A stretch of 64,000 bases of DNA. It comes from Ignavibacteria bacterium (GTDB lineage: Bacteria > Bacteroidota > Ignavibacteria > Kapaibacteriales > Kapaibacteriaceae). The stretch is from NCBI GenBank assembly GCA_947495975.1, contig CANMBE010000002.1:25192-89191 (forward strand), read 5' to 3'. Below are positions 1-8,801 of this stretch, piece by piece. Numbering within the stretch: the stretch's first letter is position 1; the number at the start of each line of letters is the position of its first letter. A program made the position numbers and the translations under genes. The notes under the pieces are model-generated. The model was not told the DNA's origin. It did not search any database and saw only the letters and a program-made list of their open reading frames with translations.

Positions 1-609
1 CCGGTAACAGAAGATTCGCCCTACAACCCAATCACGTCATACGGTCGCACGAAACAATTGGCTGAACTGGCGGTGTTGGAAGCCACAGAGATCCCTTTCA
101 CAATCATTCGTCCACCAGCAGTGTATGGACCACGCGACTCTGCCATCTATACTTTCTTTCAAACAGTCAACAAGGGTCTTGCCACGTTTATTGGCTTCGA
201 CCAGAAGCGGCTCAGCTTAGTACATGTGCGCGATCTAGCGCGTGGCATCGTTGATGCAGCATTTTCACCGAAAACTATTGGTGAGACATATTTCATTTCT
301 TCAGACGAATTCTACACGTGGCGCGAGATAGCCGAGCTTACTGGTACTATTCTTGAGCGCCAACGACTTCTTCGCATTCGACTGCCCCATACACTTGTGT
401 TGGGCATTGCGGGTATTGCTGGCTTCGTAGGTCGGATATCGGGAAAACCATCAGTACTGGACTATGAAAAAGGTGTTGATATCATTCAGTCGTTTTGGAC
501 CTGTAGTACAGAAAAAGCCAGAGCAGATTTTGGCTATCGCCAAGAAATATCTCTAGAAGAAGGGCTTCGCGATACAATTCGTTGGTACAAAGAGCAGAAG
601 TGGCTATGA
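1..609 (+). CDS. NAD-dependent epimerase/dehydratase (extended SDR), 5' end missing
   Basis: The reading frame is open from the first base, so the N-terminus with the Rossmann glycine motif lies outside the window. The visible 202 codons begin just before the SYGRTK stretch, the YxxxK catalytic pair of extended short-chain dehydrogenases. IIRPPAVYGPRD follows, the usual substrate-proximal segment of nucleotide-sugar epimerases, and then VHVRDLARGIVDA. This fits a family that epimerises or reduces sugar nucleotides or related substrates in the cytoplasm; the substrate cannot be told. An ATG at position 58 is not needed, because the frame and the catalytic motif continue upstream of it. The stop overlaps the start of the acylase gene (ATGA), suggesting co-translation. 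Confidence 0.85.
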   Translation, partial: PVTEDSPYNPITSYGRTKQLAELAVLEATEIPFTIIRPPAVYGPRDSAIYTFFQTVNKGLATFIGFDQKRLSLVHVRDLARGIVDAAFSPKTIGETYFISSDEFYTWREIAELTGTILERQRLLRIRLPHTLVLGIAGIAGFVGRISGKPSVLDYEKGVDIIQSFWTCSTEKARADFGYRQEISLEEGLRDTIRWYKEQKWL

Positions 610-3104
610 ATCGGAGATGGATACAGGGGATTGTTGGTCTAGCAGTTACGTTCGCAGTGCTCATTGTATGTTTTGCATTTTTTGCCGTTCGGCTTGCAAC
701 ACGGAGTCACCCTGTACCCTATTCAGAATCTCGTGTTTCGGTTTCTGACACCGTGCGGGTCTTTCGTAACAACTTTGGAATACCACACATTGTTGGAAGT
801 TCGCTTGACGACGTGATGTTTGCGCAAGGATATGCACACGCACAAGATCGACTCTGGCAAATGGATGTTTGGAGACGCACTGGTCGTGGTGAACTAGCTG
901 CAGTGTTGGGACCATCGGTTATTCAAGTGGATGCCTTCATGCGCGCAATTGATATCAAGGGCATCGTTGAGCGCAACGCAAAGACAATAGATCCTACATC
1001 AAGACGAGTCCTTCAAGCGTATAGTAATGGTGTGAATGCCTACCTGCGCGACAATGATGGCAAACTCCCTTTTGAATTTGATGCTTTGGAGTACGTCCCA
1101 AATGCATGGACAGTAGAGGATTGTCTTGTAGTAGGCCGAGCATTGGCTTTTGAAATGAGTCTTGCTATGTGGACGGACATTGCATACGCACAGATTGCTT
1201 TCCAGCGTGGACAAAATGCATACAGCTCGTATGTACCGCAAGGACCCAATGCACCTTATGTCTTGGATACAACTCAGACGACACAGCGCGATACAACCTC
1301 GTCAGTCAGCAGCTCTGAGGTATTGTCGCGGCAAAACCGCATGTTCGCAGGGGAACATCTTTTGGGTATGCAACAGCTCCTTTCAGACGTGCGAACGACG
1401 CTTGGTATGCATGGTTCTGGTTATGGGAGTAACTGTTGGGCTGTAAAGACAAAGAGTGGTTCCACCATAGTTGCAAACGACCCGCACCTCTCTGTTTCAA
1501 TGCCTCCAAAATGGTATCAGATTCATCTCACTGCACCTGGGTACAATGTTACTGGGATGAGTATTCCAGGAATGCCACTCGTCTTCTCTGGACGCAACAA
1601 TGATTTAGCATGGGGCTTTTCTAACGCCATGGTTGATGATGTGGACTACGTTGCAGAACGTATTGACCCAAAGAATCCAAATTATTATCTTGATTCTGAT
1701 GGAAGTCGGTTAAAATTCAAATACCGACGAGATACAATTCACATTAAGGATAGACCAGACTCGGTTATTGAATTGCGGTTTACGAGCAGATCCTGTGTGA
1801 TATCAGATGTTCACCTTTTGCGAGACCCATCGTTGCTCTTTGGCATGCAACGCCAGATGTCGGCCAGGGTCCTTAATACATCGTGTTTAACAATGCGCTG
1901 GACAGCTCGGTATCGAAGTGACGAGATACTGGCGATGTATAAAATCAACACAAGCAAGACATTTGATGAAGTTGTAAGTGCAACACAGACGTGGATTGCG
2001 CCTGCACTGGTCATCAACGTTGGAACTGCCAAGGGCTCGGTAGGAATCGTTGTGGCTGGAGTAGTCCCCCGAAGAGGAAATTCTGATCCGCATTTACCAA
2101 TTCCATCGTGGGATCTTGCTGCTGATTGGAATGGAGTTGTTTCACTTCGAAGTTTGGGTGTTCTCGTAAATCCAGCACGAGGATTTGTTGCTTCTGCCAA
2201 TAATCGCATTTCGCCTCGATCTGATGTATTTATTGGAACACTCTTTGAACCTGCTTCACGCGGACAACGCATACAGGAATTGTTGAAAGTGTATCGTAAT
2301 CCAAGTGTGCGAGACGTACAAGTGATGCAACAAGATGTAGTGTCTCCCTACGCGCGTGCATTTCTGAAGCGCATTGTTCCTGTGCTCAAGCGTGGTGCTA
2401 ATAGATATGGTGAATTCGAAAAGCACGCGCTTGCAACCCTTACTCAGTGGGACGCTACGCAGTCTTCGCTTGATATAGGTGCGAGCATCTATGCAGCTCT
2501 TTTGCAGCGTATGATGTGGAACACTTTTGAAGATGAGCTTGGACAGCAATTGTATTATGACTGGTCCTTTGTAAGCAACATTCCTTTGAGGCGAATAGAT
2601 GAATTGATTGACATCCCAACACATGAGCTCTGGGATGACACGCGCACACCTCAGCGCGAAGACATGTCTTGGATTGCAATTCGATCATTCATCGAAGCCA
2701 TTAGAGAATTACGAATGCATTTTGCAAGTGATAGAGATACTGCGTGGCGATATGGAACCCTTCATACGATCACATTCCCTCACCTCTTTGGTTCGAATGA
2801 ATTGATGCGCCCCGTGATGAACCTCGGACCATTCGATATACCAGGTAGTCAAACCACACTAAACAATACGGAGTGGAGCATCGCGCAGCCATACGCCACG
2901 AGAGTTGCATCGAGCATGAGAATAATCTCTGATATGGATGACTCCGTGCAATACAGTGTGGTTCCTGGTGGTTGCTCCGGTGAGCCCCTTAGTGAACACT
3001 ATGCGGATCAACTTCAATTATGGCTCAAAGGGGGCTATGTGCGAACTCCCGTAAAGGCAAAACCCGACGTTTCATTTCGTCTCTATCATGTCTTTGTGCC
3101 GTAA
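606..3104 (+). CDS. Penicillin acylase family (Ntn hydrolase) protein
   Basis: An 832-residue protein with an N-terminal hydrophobic segment (about residues 8-30) that should export or anchor it. GIPHI, then AQGYAHAQDRLWQMD and RRTGRGELA are hallmarks of the alpha part of penicillin/acyl-homoserine-lactone acylases. GSNCW supplies the expected autocatalytic nucleophile, Ser275, which becomes the N-terminus of the beta subunit after cleavage. Family members hydrolyse amide bonds of acylated substrates in the periplasm: beta-lactam side chains, AHL signals or aculeacin-like lipids. The substrate is not predictable here. The ATG at 606 is preferred over in-frame codons from 582 because it forms a 4-base overlap with the upstream stop and gives a clean signal sequence. 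Confidence 0.88.
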   Translation: MNRRWIQGIVGLAVTFAVLIVCFAFFAVRLATRSHPVPYSESRVSVSDTVRVFRNNFGIPHIVGSSLDDVMFAQGYAHAQDRLWQMDVWRRTGRGELAAVLGPSVIQVDAFMRAIDIKGIVERNAKTIDPTSRRVLQAYSNGVNAYLRDNDGKLPFEFDALEYVPNAWTVEDCLVVGRALAFEMSLAMWTDIAYAQIAFQRGQNAYSSYVPQGPNAPYVLDTTQTTQRDTTSSVSSSEVLSRQNRMFAGEHLLGMQQLLSDVRTTLGMHGSGYGSNCWAVKTKSGSTIVANDPHLSVSMPPKWYQIHLTAPGYNVTGMSIPGMPLVFSGRNNDLAWGFSNAMVDDVDYVAERIDPKNPNYYLDSDGSRLKFKYRRDTIHIKDRPDSVIELRFTSRSCVISDVHLLRDPSLLFGMQRQMSARVLNTSCLTMRWTARYRSDEILAMYKINTSKTFDEVVSATQTWIAPALVINVGTAKGSVGIVVAGVVPRRGNSDPHLPIPSWDLAADWNGVVSLRSLGVLVNPARGFVASANNRISPRSDVFIGTLFEPASRGQRIQELLKVYRNPSVRDVQVMQQDVVSPYARAFLKRIVPVLKRGANRYGEFEKHALATLTQWDATQSSLDIGASIYAALLQRMMWNTFEDELGQQLYYDWSFVSNIPLRRIDELIDIPTHELWDDTRTPQREDMSWIAIRSFIEAIRELRMHFASDRDTAWRYGTLHTITFPHLFGSNELMRPVMNLGPFDIPGSQTTLNNTEWSIAQPYATRVASSMRIISDMDDSVQYSVVPGGCSGEPLSEHYADQLQLWLKGGYVRTPVKAKPDVSFRLYHVFVP

Positions 3105-3164
3105 GACAGCGTAGTTCCGTAGTATTGCAGGTCTTTTTGTTTAACAAGAGTTTCTGAGAAACCC

Positions 3165-4649
3165 ATGTCCGTTACAAGTATTGTTGGTACGCGCAGATCG
3201 GTTAAAGCCGATGCCGTTGTTGTATTTGTCGCCCAGGGCGAAAAGCATTTTAAGACTTCTGAAAAGTCTCTCACATCAGAGATTCCTCATCTTACACCCG
3301 TGTTTGAGTCCAAGGATTTTACTGGCAAGGCACTTCAAACTGCACTAGCGTATGGTGGTTCCGCAACATCAGCATCTCGGATTATCCTTGTGGGTCTTGG
3401 AGACTTTGCAAGCGTTACACCTGAACGGTTTCGTCGCGCAGCAGCTATGGGTGCCAAACGAGCAGCATCAATTGGGTGTTCACATGTAGCCTTTGAGATT
3501 TCTACGATAAATGAACTTGACGCTGCATCAATAGCTCAAGCAGTTGTAGAAGGATCGATATTGAGTCAGTATCGTTTCGATAAATACAAGACGATTAAAG
3601 TAGATGGCACTGGTTCAGGAGTCAAGAAGGTTACTCTCTTTGCAGATAAAGCTCACCAAAAGGCAGTCGCAAGTGGAGCAAGCATTGGAGAGTGCATCGT
3701 TGATGGGGTTGTTTTAGCCAGAGACCTTGCCAATGCACCCAACAATGAGATCTACCCAGAGACTCTTGCAAAGAGAGCCGCAGAAGCAGGACGTAAGGCT
3801 GGTTTCAAAACCACCGTCTTTAACAAAAAGAAAATCGAGGAACTAAAAATGGGTGGGCTCCTTGGCGTTAATGCCGGAAGTGTTCGCCCCCCTGTGTTTA
3901 TTGTTATGGAGTATCTCAAGGGACCAAAGAATGAGAAACCCCTTGTCCTTGTTGGCAAAGGAATCACATTCGATACGGGTGGTATTTCTATCAAACCTGC
4001 AGGTGGCATGAGTGACATGAAGAGCGACATGCATGGAGCTGCTTCTGTCATTGGAACAATGTATACAATTGCCAAACTTGGCCTAAAGCGGAACGTGATT
4101 GCGCTTGTTCCCTCAACAGAGAATATGCCAAGCGGCACGGCCTATGTTCCAGGCGATATCCTCACGTTTATGAATGGTAAGACAGCAGAGATTGACAACA
4201 CAGATGCAGAGGGTCGGCTTGTATTGGCCGACGCGCTTTGTTATGCTGATCGATACAAGCCAAGCGCCGTTATTGACCTCGCAACTCTAACTGGCGCCTG
4301 TGTAGTGGCGCTTGGCACCGTAACGACAGGCATGATGGGAACAGACGAAAAAACCAAGAATCGCTTGCGTCTTGCTGCCGATAAAACAAACGAATATGTA
4401 TGTGAGCTACCTTTGTATGAGGAGTATGAAGAGCAGATATCGAGTGACTATGCAGATATCAAGAATTCAGGCGGCCGTAATGCTGGTGCAATAACAGCCG
4501 CGCTATTCCTGAAGCACTTCGTTTCATACCCATGGGTACACCTCGATATCGCAGGTACAGGAATTCAACCAAAGTCGTCGCATTATACTACCAAAGGGGC
4601 TTCTGGAGTAGGCGTTCGCCTGCTCACTGAAATGCTCCGTCATTGGTAA
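3165..4649 (+). CDS. pepA: Leucyl aminopeptidase (M17)
   Basis: A 494-residue cytosolic aminopeptidase of the M17 family, the usual length. The catalytic domain is complete. GKGITFDTGG carries the metal- and catalysis-linked lysine (K265), and NTDAEGRL at residues 345-352 is the family signature holding metal-binding Asp and Glu and the catalytic arginine. The enzyme removes N-terminal residues from peptides using two divalent metals and normally forms hexamers. The N-terminal third is the less conserved domain. The gene stands 60 bases after the acylase and just before the sigma-factor gene, so it may be read with either. No clear terminator separates them. Confidence 0.95.
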   Translation: MSVTSIVGTRRSVKADAVVVFVAQGEKHFKTSEKSLTSEIPHLTPVFESKDFTGKALQTALAYGGSATSASRIILVGLGDFASVTPERFRRAAAMGAKRAASIGCSHVAFEISTINELDAASIAQAVVEGSILSQYRFDKYKTIKVDGTGSGVKKVTLFADKAHQKAVASGASIGECIVDGVVLARDLANAPNNEIYPETLAKRAAEAGRKAGFKTTVFNKKKIEELKMGGLLGVNAGSVRPPVFIVMEYLKGPKNEKPLVLVGKGITFDTGGISIKPAGGMSDMKSDMHGAASVIGTMYTIAKLGLKRNVIALVPSTENMPSGTAYVPGDILTFMNGKTAEIDNTDAEGRLVLADALCYADRYKPSAVIDLATLTGACVVALGTVTTGMMGTDEKTKNRLRLAADKTNEYVCELPLYEEYEEQISSDYADIKNSGGRNAGAITAALFLKHFVSYPWVHLDIAGTGIQPKSSHYTTKGASGVGVRLLTEMLRHW

Positions 4650-4678
4650 ATGCAGGTTCACGGCCTACTTCTTATAAA

Positions 4679-5296
4679 ATGAGCAATATCGAGACCTTAC
4701 GAAGAGACTTCGAAACCGAAGCGATTCCGCACATGTCGGCGCTGTATTCGTTTGCCATGCGCCTAACAAGAGATCCAGACGATGCGTCTGATCTTGTGCA
4801 GGAAACCTTCTTAAAAGGATTTCGCTTCTTCGATAAGTTTGAGCGTGGAACTAATTGCAAGGCATGGCTGTTCCGAATATTGAAGAATTCGTTTATCAAC
4901 AAGTTTCGGCAGTCTGCAGGTGCGCCTGACCTGGTGAAGTATGGTGATATAGAGGAGTTCTACGAGACAATCCGTGATAGCTCCGTACCTACGTCGGACT
5001 TGGAAGTTCAATTGTTTGACCAAACGCTTGATGATGAAGTCTCGCAGGCAATTAATGAACTTCCTATTGAGTTTCGAACTGTCCTCGTTTTATGTGACAT
5101 TGAAGATTTTACCTACGCTGAGATTGCCGAGCATATTGATTGCCCTATTGGAACTGTTAGGTCACGACTGCACCGTGCCCGCAAGATCTTGGCTGGACGC
5201 CTTGCGTCCTATGCCATGGATCGTGGGTTTATAACGGCGCCGGGTGCATCTGGGACAACTACGTCTAACTATCCAATTGAGAGGGATGAAGAATGA
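4679..5296 (+). CDS. ECF-family RNA polymerase sigma factor
   Basis: A 205-residue sigma-70 family protein with only regions 2 and 4. Region 2 runs through YSFAMRLTRDPDDASDLVQE and the promoter-melting segment near GTNCKAWLFRILKN. Region 4 shows LPIEFRTVLVL and a helix-turn-helix with TYAEIAEHIDCPIGTVRSRL. The GTNCKAWLF-type segment resembles ECF groups related to SigR/SigH/RpoE. The ATG at 4679 is chosen over a TTG at 4643, which would add residues unlike any sigma N-terminus and would overlap pepA. The stop overlaps the next gene by ATGA. That gene has anti-sigma features, so this sigma factor is probably held inactive until an envelope or redox signal arrives (inference). Confidence 0.93.
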   Translation: MSNIETLRRDFETEAIPHMSALYSFAMRLTRDPDDASDLVQETFLKGFRFFDKFERGTNCKAWLFRILKNSFINKFRQSAGAPDLVKYGDIEEFYETIRDSSVPTSDLEVQLFDQTLDDEVSQAINELPIEFRTVLVLCDIEDFTYAEIAEHIDCPIGTVRSRLHRARKILAGRLASYAMDRGFITAPGASGTTTSNYPIERDEE

Positions 5297-6171
5297 ATAG
5301 TAATCGTAACGACGAAGAGCGGTTAACCGCCTATTTGGATGGCGAGTTAACAGACCTCATTGAAATTTCTCAGGTAGAAGCCATGATTGCCTCAGATGCT
5401 ATGATGCAGCGCGAGGTTCGTATTCTTGGTGCAATGAGGGCGCAACTTCGTAGTCGCCGCGCGGTTCTGCGCACATCGATTCCTGTAGACGTTGAGCGAG
5501 CCATCAGACTGAAACTAGGAGAGGAAGTCTCTAAAGCGGCCTCGGATATGGCAGGTAACGCCTCTCTCCGTAATCGTCTCGCTGGCTTTCTTGTACGTCC
5601 ACTCTATACCGTTCCAGCGGCTCTCTTTTTGGCAATTGTCATCACTGGCGTAGTGATGGTTGTAAACCGATCTGGTAAGTCAGGAACGAGAATCACAACC
5701 GGCGTAACAACCGCAGCCGCCTTTGAAATTACTTCTGCGGCATACGCAAATTTTCAGGCGGTGGTTAGGGGCGAATTGAAGCTTGCACGTCAATCGTCTG
5801 ATACCTCCGAGCTTCGGAAGTTCTTCCAAGATGAGGGTGTAGCATATGCTGTATTCTTCCCCGAGGTTGCGGCCGAATTGAAAGGTGGAGTTGTTTCTAT
5901 TCACGGCAACAAGAGATATGCACACCTTGTGTATGGGGCTGGCAAACATATGGTGTACCTTATGGAGGTAGATGTGCCATCCATAAACAGCGGCGAGGTT
6001 TCACTGTCATCAAATGTTGCGCAAGATGTACGAGACAGCAAGTGGCATTGGCAAGAGCGTGATGGAATTGGCACATTGTTTGTTTGGAAAAACAATACTG
6101 TAATGTGTTCCGCCGTCTCAGACCTTGGCACACAAGATTTCTCTGCACTTTTTCGCCTCGAGACCCTGTAA
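5293..6171 (+). CDS. Probable membrane-bound anti-sigma factor
   Basis: A 292-residue protein coupled to the ECF sigma gene by a 4-base overlap. The start, ERLTAYLDGELTD, matches the opening helix of many anti-sigma domains (AYLDGEL). The HxxxCxxC zinc motif of ZAS anti-sigmas is absent, so redox sensing through that cluster is unlikely. A single membrane helix lies at about residues 104-125. About 165 residues follow in the periplasm and resemble no domain I recognise. The arrangement of cytoplasmic sigma-binding part, helix and external sensor part is typical of anti-sigma factors. Position and architecture support the call; sequence similarity alone is modest. Confidence 0.7.
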   Translation: MNSNRNDEERLTAYLDGELTDLIEISQVEAMIASDAMMQREVRILGAMRAQLRSRRAVLRTSIPVDVERAIRLKLGEEVSKAASDMAGNASLRNRLAGFLVRPLYTVPAALFLAIVITGVVMVVNRSGKSGTRITTGVTTAAAFEITSAAYANFQAVVRGELKLARQSSDTSELRKFFQDEGVAYAVFFPEVAAELKGGVVSIHGNKRYAHLVYGAGKHMVYLMEVDVPSINSGEVSLSSNVAQDVRDSKWHWQERDGIGTLFVWKNNTVMCSAVSDLGTQDFSALFRLETL

Positions 6172-6719
6172 TGAAAAATGCATTAGCCCTCGTAAGCTTG
6201 GTCTTCATTGTCCTCATAGCCACTGTTTGTACAAGTGGCACGTCGCAAACCACAACCGTGGCGGCCAGAGTATTTGCCGTAGAGTCCGTTTCAAAAAGAG
6301 TTGACACCAAGGCCGTTGACTTTACATGGAAAGAAGGTGGCAAAACCATTTCCTTCTCTGAGTTTACAAAAGGCAAGGTTGTATTGCTGAACATTTGGGC
6401 TACGTGGTGTGGACCGTGCAGACGTGAAGTGCCAGACCTCGTTGCTCTTTCAAATGAACTTGCATCAAAGGGCGTGGTTGTTTTTGGTGTTAGTGTTGAT
6501 CATAAAGATGATCGTTTGCAGCTTGTAAAAACATTTTGTGAACGAATGGGAATTCCATACATAAACATCATTGACAATCTAGAGATTGCAGATGGGTACG
6601 GTAAGATTCAATCCATCCCTACGACCTTTATCATTGACCGTCAAGGAAATGTAGTCCAGAGAATCACGGGGTCGCAATCGAAGGAAGCCTTCCTAGCAGC
6701 ATTGCAGAAGGCTATGTGA
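6171..6719 (+). CDS. TlpA-like periplasmic thioredoxin
   Basis: A 182-residue protein with an N-terminal signal or anchor segment (residues 3-20) and a thioredoxin fold whose redox motif WCGPC lies at residues 79-83. IPTTFIID supplies the conserved cis-proline region. Proteins of this kind (TlpA/ResA/CcmG) reduce or isomerise disulfides outside the cytoplasm, often during cytochrome c maturation. ATG at 6171 shares a base with the anti-sigma stop (TAATG), so the protein should be made from the sigma operon. That suggests the sigma regulon responds to envelope thiol stress (inference). In-frame codons back to 6084 overlap the anti-sigma gene and lack a signal sequence. Confidence 0.88.
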   Translation: MKNALALVSLVFIVLIATVCTSGTSQTTTVAARVFAVESVSKRVDTKAVDFTWKEGGKTISFSEFTKGKVVLLNIWATWCGPCRREVPDLVALSNELASKGVVVFGVSVDHKDDRLQLVKTFCERMGIPYINIIDNLEIADGYGKIQSIPTTFIIDRQGNVVQRITGSQSKEAFLAALQKAM

Positions 6720-6726
6720 TCCGTCG

Positions 6727-8028
6727 TTAGCTCCAAATATCAATGACTAGTGACGGCTCCTGCACAACAGGAGCCGCTGTTATTTTTACGATGGAGTGTA
6801 GTTGAGCTGCTAACACATCTCTCTTGGTATCATCAGATGCATAAGCAAGTGCAATGGTATCACCTGACCGGACTTCACTACCTGCTGAGTGCAATAGTCG
6901 TACACCTGCAGCATGGTCAATGAAATCACTCTCTACAAAGCGGCCTGCTCCAGCGTCTATAGTGGCAAGGGCAAGTGAACGCGCGTCAACCTCACCAATA
7001 TATCCATCTGTCGCTGCTACAATTTCAGCAGGGATCAAAGTAGAATAGTAGGCCACACTCTCATTCCAACTACCGCCTTGTCTAGCGATCATTTGATGAA
7101 ATACAGAATGAGCCATTTTAGACTTCCACACACCTGCAACTGTGTTCCTTGCATCCGCAATTGACGTTGCAACCTTTCCTAGCAATACCATTTGAGCAAC
7201 GAGTTCGATGGTAATTTCTTGAAGCCCCTTTTCAGCTGATGTAGCAAGCGCCAGTTCTGCTTCTTCAATCTCTAACCAGTTGCCAATAGTCATGCCAATG
7301 GGCGCATCCATTCGGCTAAACACAAACGTTACGGGTAAACCAACCTCACTACATACTGCTTGCATAGACTCCGCTAGCGCACAAGCCTCGCCCAGAGTGT
7401 TCATAAATGCAGCGCGGCCAACCTTCATGTCCATTACAAGCCCATCGAGACCTTCTACAATTTTCTTGCTGAGAATAGATGCTGTTATGAGCCCTACATT
7501 TTCTACGGTACCGGTTACATCTCGCAGCGCATACATGATCCTATCCGCGGGCACTAACTCGTGCGTTTGGCCAGCCATAAAGAGATTGTGGTGTTGCAGG
7601 AAACTCTCCATCTCTTCTATCGAAAGACCCGTTCTGAATCCGCGGACACTTTCTAGTTTGTCTAATGTCCCGCCCGTGTGCCCCAGTCCTCGTCCACTTA
7701 TCATGGGCACACTCAGACCACACGCAACGGCCAGTGGGGCTAGAAGGAGTGAGACCTTGTCTCCTACCCCACCTGTTGAATGTTTATCGATTCGTGGTTG
7801 CTGGGAAAGCCCCCTAACAATGTGGGCCCCCGAATTTGCCATTGCAAGTGTCAGAGCGGCGGTCTCCTGCACGGTTAGTCCGCGCGTACAGGCTGCCATG
7901 AGAAAAGCTGCTATTTGAGGCTGACTCACTCGTTCTGTGACCATTCCCTCTACAAAGCTGCTCATCTCGTGTTTGGTCCACGGAGCCCCTTCCTTTTTCT
8001 GACGCAGTAATTCTTTCGTGCTCTTCAT
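6727..8028 (-). CDS. Pyrimidine-nucleoside / thymidine phosphorylase
   Basis: A 433-residue enzyme of nucleoside salvage that splits thymidine or uridine with phosphate to the base and (deoxy)ribose 1-phosphate. DKHSTGGVGDKVSL is the phosphate-binding region and SGRGLGHTGGTLDKLES is the family signature. Length matches DeoA/Pdp. I cannot choose between thymidine-specific and broad pyrimidine specificity. The start at 8028 (MKSTKELLRQ) fits family N-termini; codons upstream to 8085 would overlap the divergent methyltransferase gene. Only 11 bases separate the two divergent starts, so their promoters must lie inside each other's coding sequence. Confidence 0.92.
   Translation of the reverse strand: MKSTKELLRQKKEGAPWTKHEMSSFVEGMVTERVSQPQIAAFLMAACTRGLTVQETAALTLAMANSGAHIVRGLSQQPRIDKHSTGGVGDKVSLLLAPLAVACGLSVPMISGRGLGHTGGTLDKLESVRGFRTGLSIEEMESFLQHHNLFMAGQTHELVPADRIMYALRDVTGTVENVGLITASILSKKIVEGLDGLVMDMKVGRAAFMNTLGEACALAESMQAVCSEVGLPVTFVFSRMDAPIGMTIGNWLEIEEAELALATSAEKGLQEITIELVAQMVLLGKVATSIADARNTVAGVWKSKMAHSVFHQMIARQGGSWNESVAYYSTLIPAEIVAATDGYIGEVDARSLALATIDAGAGRFVESDFIDHAAGVRLLHSAGSEVRSGDTIALAYASDDTKRDVLAAQLHSIVKITAAPVVQEPSLVIDIWS
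6754..6787 (+). terminator. Rho-independent terminator inside the convergent gene's 3' end
   Basis: A perfect 9-bp stem, CGGCTCCTG / CAGGAGCCG, encloses a CACAA loop and is followed on the plus strand by CTGTTATTTTT. It sits 35 bases after the thioredoxin stop and within the last codons of the minus-strand phosphorylase gene. The T-rich side is on the plus strand only, so it should end the sigma/thioredoxin operon. The few bases between stem and T run make it imperfect. Confidence 0.55.
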
Positions 8029-8039
8029 AGGTTTGCATA

Positions 8040-8801
8040 ATGAATGAAATACTACCTCGCTGTCCACATAATCTACGAAATGCAATCCGAGAGCTTCATC
8101 GCAGCTCGCACAGAGAGGACGTACGTCAGTTTATCGTTGAAGGTCCTCATGCATGTGGGGATCTACTACAGGCCAATATCCTTCCAATTGCCGTAATTCT
8201 CCGTGATGACGCAACGCAAGATAGTCAGTTCATTTCTCGTGGTTTTAGCGCTCTAGGCGTTGATGTTTTTGCCTGTGGCGCCAAGGATATGGAACTGATG
8301 GCCGATGCATCGGCACCTCAGGATATCTTGATCCTCGCACGCTACTTTTTTGAGCGTCCCGTTGGATCGCGCGTGGTTGTTTTGGACGGGGTTTCTGACC
8401 CAGGCAATGTAGGATCCATTATTCGATCTGCTTGCTGGTTTGGGTGTACTGATGTAGTTCTTGGAGAGGGGTGCGCAGACGTTTACAATCCCAAGGTAGT
8501 TCGGTCCTCTGCCGGAGCACTCACAAGGGTGAACATCCTGAGGCGGCAATCGCTTATCGAATTGGTTGCTACGCTAGTGGATCGTCCTATTATAGCCGCG
8601 GTTGCCCACGGGGGTGGTTCGTCAAACCAATTGCAGGGGCTGAAGTCATTTGCGATTATGATAGGATCAGAGGCGCATGGTCTCCAACGTGCGCTCATAG
8701 ACCTTGCAACGGTGCGTGTTACAATACCTGGTGGCAACGGCACGGAATCGTTAAATGCGGCAATTGCCACTTCAATCATGCTGTATGAGGCCACAAAGTG
8801 A
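8040..8801 (+). CDS. TrmH/SpoU-family RNA 2'-O-methyltransferase
   Basis: A 253-residue SPOUT-class methyltransferase. After an N-terminal substrate-binding domain (QFIVEGPHACGDLL), the knot domain shows motif 1, SDPGNVGSIIRSA, motif 2, IGSEAHGL, and motif 3, IPGGNGTESLNAAIATSIMLYE. Family members use S-adenosylmethionine to methylate ribose in rRNA or tRNA; the target here is unknown. It overlaps the following aminotransferase by 4 bases (ATGA) and probably forms an operon with it and the pyrophosphatase fusion. Confidence 0.92.
   Translation: MNEILPRCPHNLRNAIRELHRSSHREDVRQFIVEGPHACGDLLQANILPIAVILRDDATQDSQFISRGFSALGVDVFACGAKDMELMADASAPQDILILARYFFERPVGSRVVVLDGVSDPGNVGSIIRSACWFGCTDVVLGEGCADVYNPKVVRSSAGALTRVNILRRQSLIELVATLVDRPIIAAVAHGGGSSNQLQGLKSFAIMIGSEAHGLQRALIDLATVRVTIPGGNGTESLNAAIATSIMLYEATK

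Noticed and set aside
1811..2272. 153-residue minus-strand frame
   Set aside because: Antisense within the penicillin acylase gene; no recognisable motif.
7280..7918. 212-residue plus-strand frame
   Set aside because: Antisense to the phosphorylase gene, whose family motifs are certain; the frame is a composition shadow.
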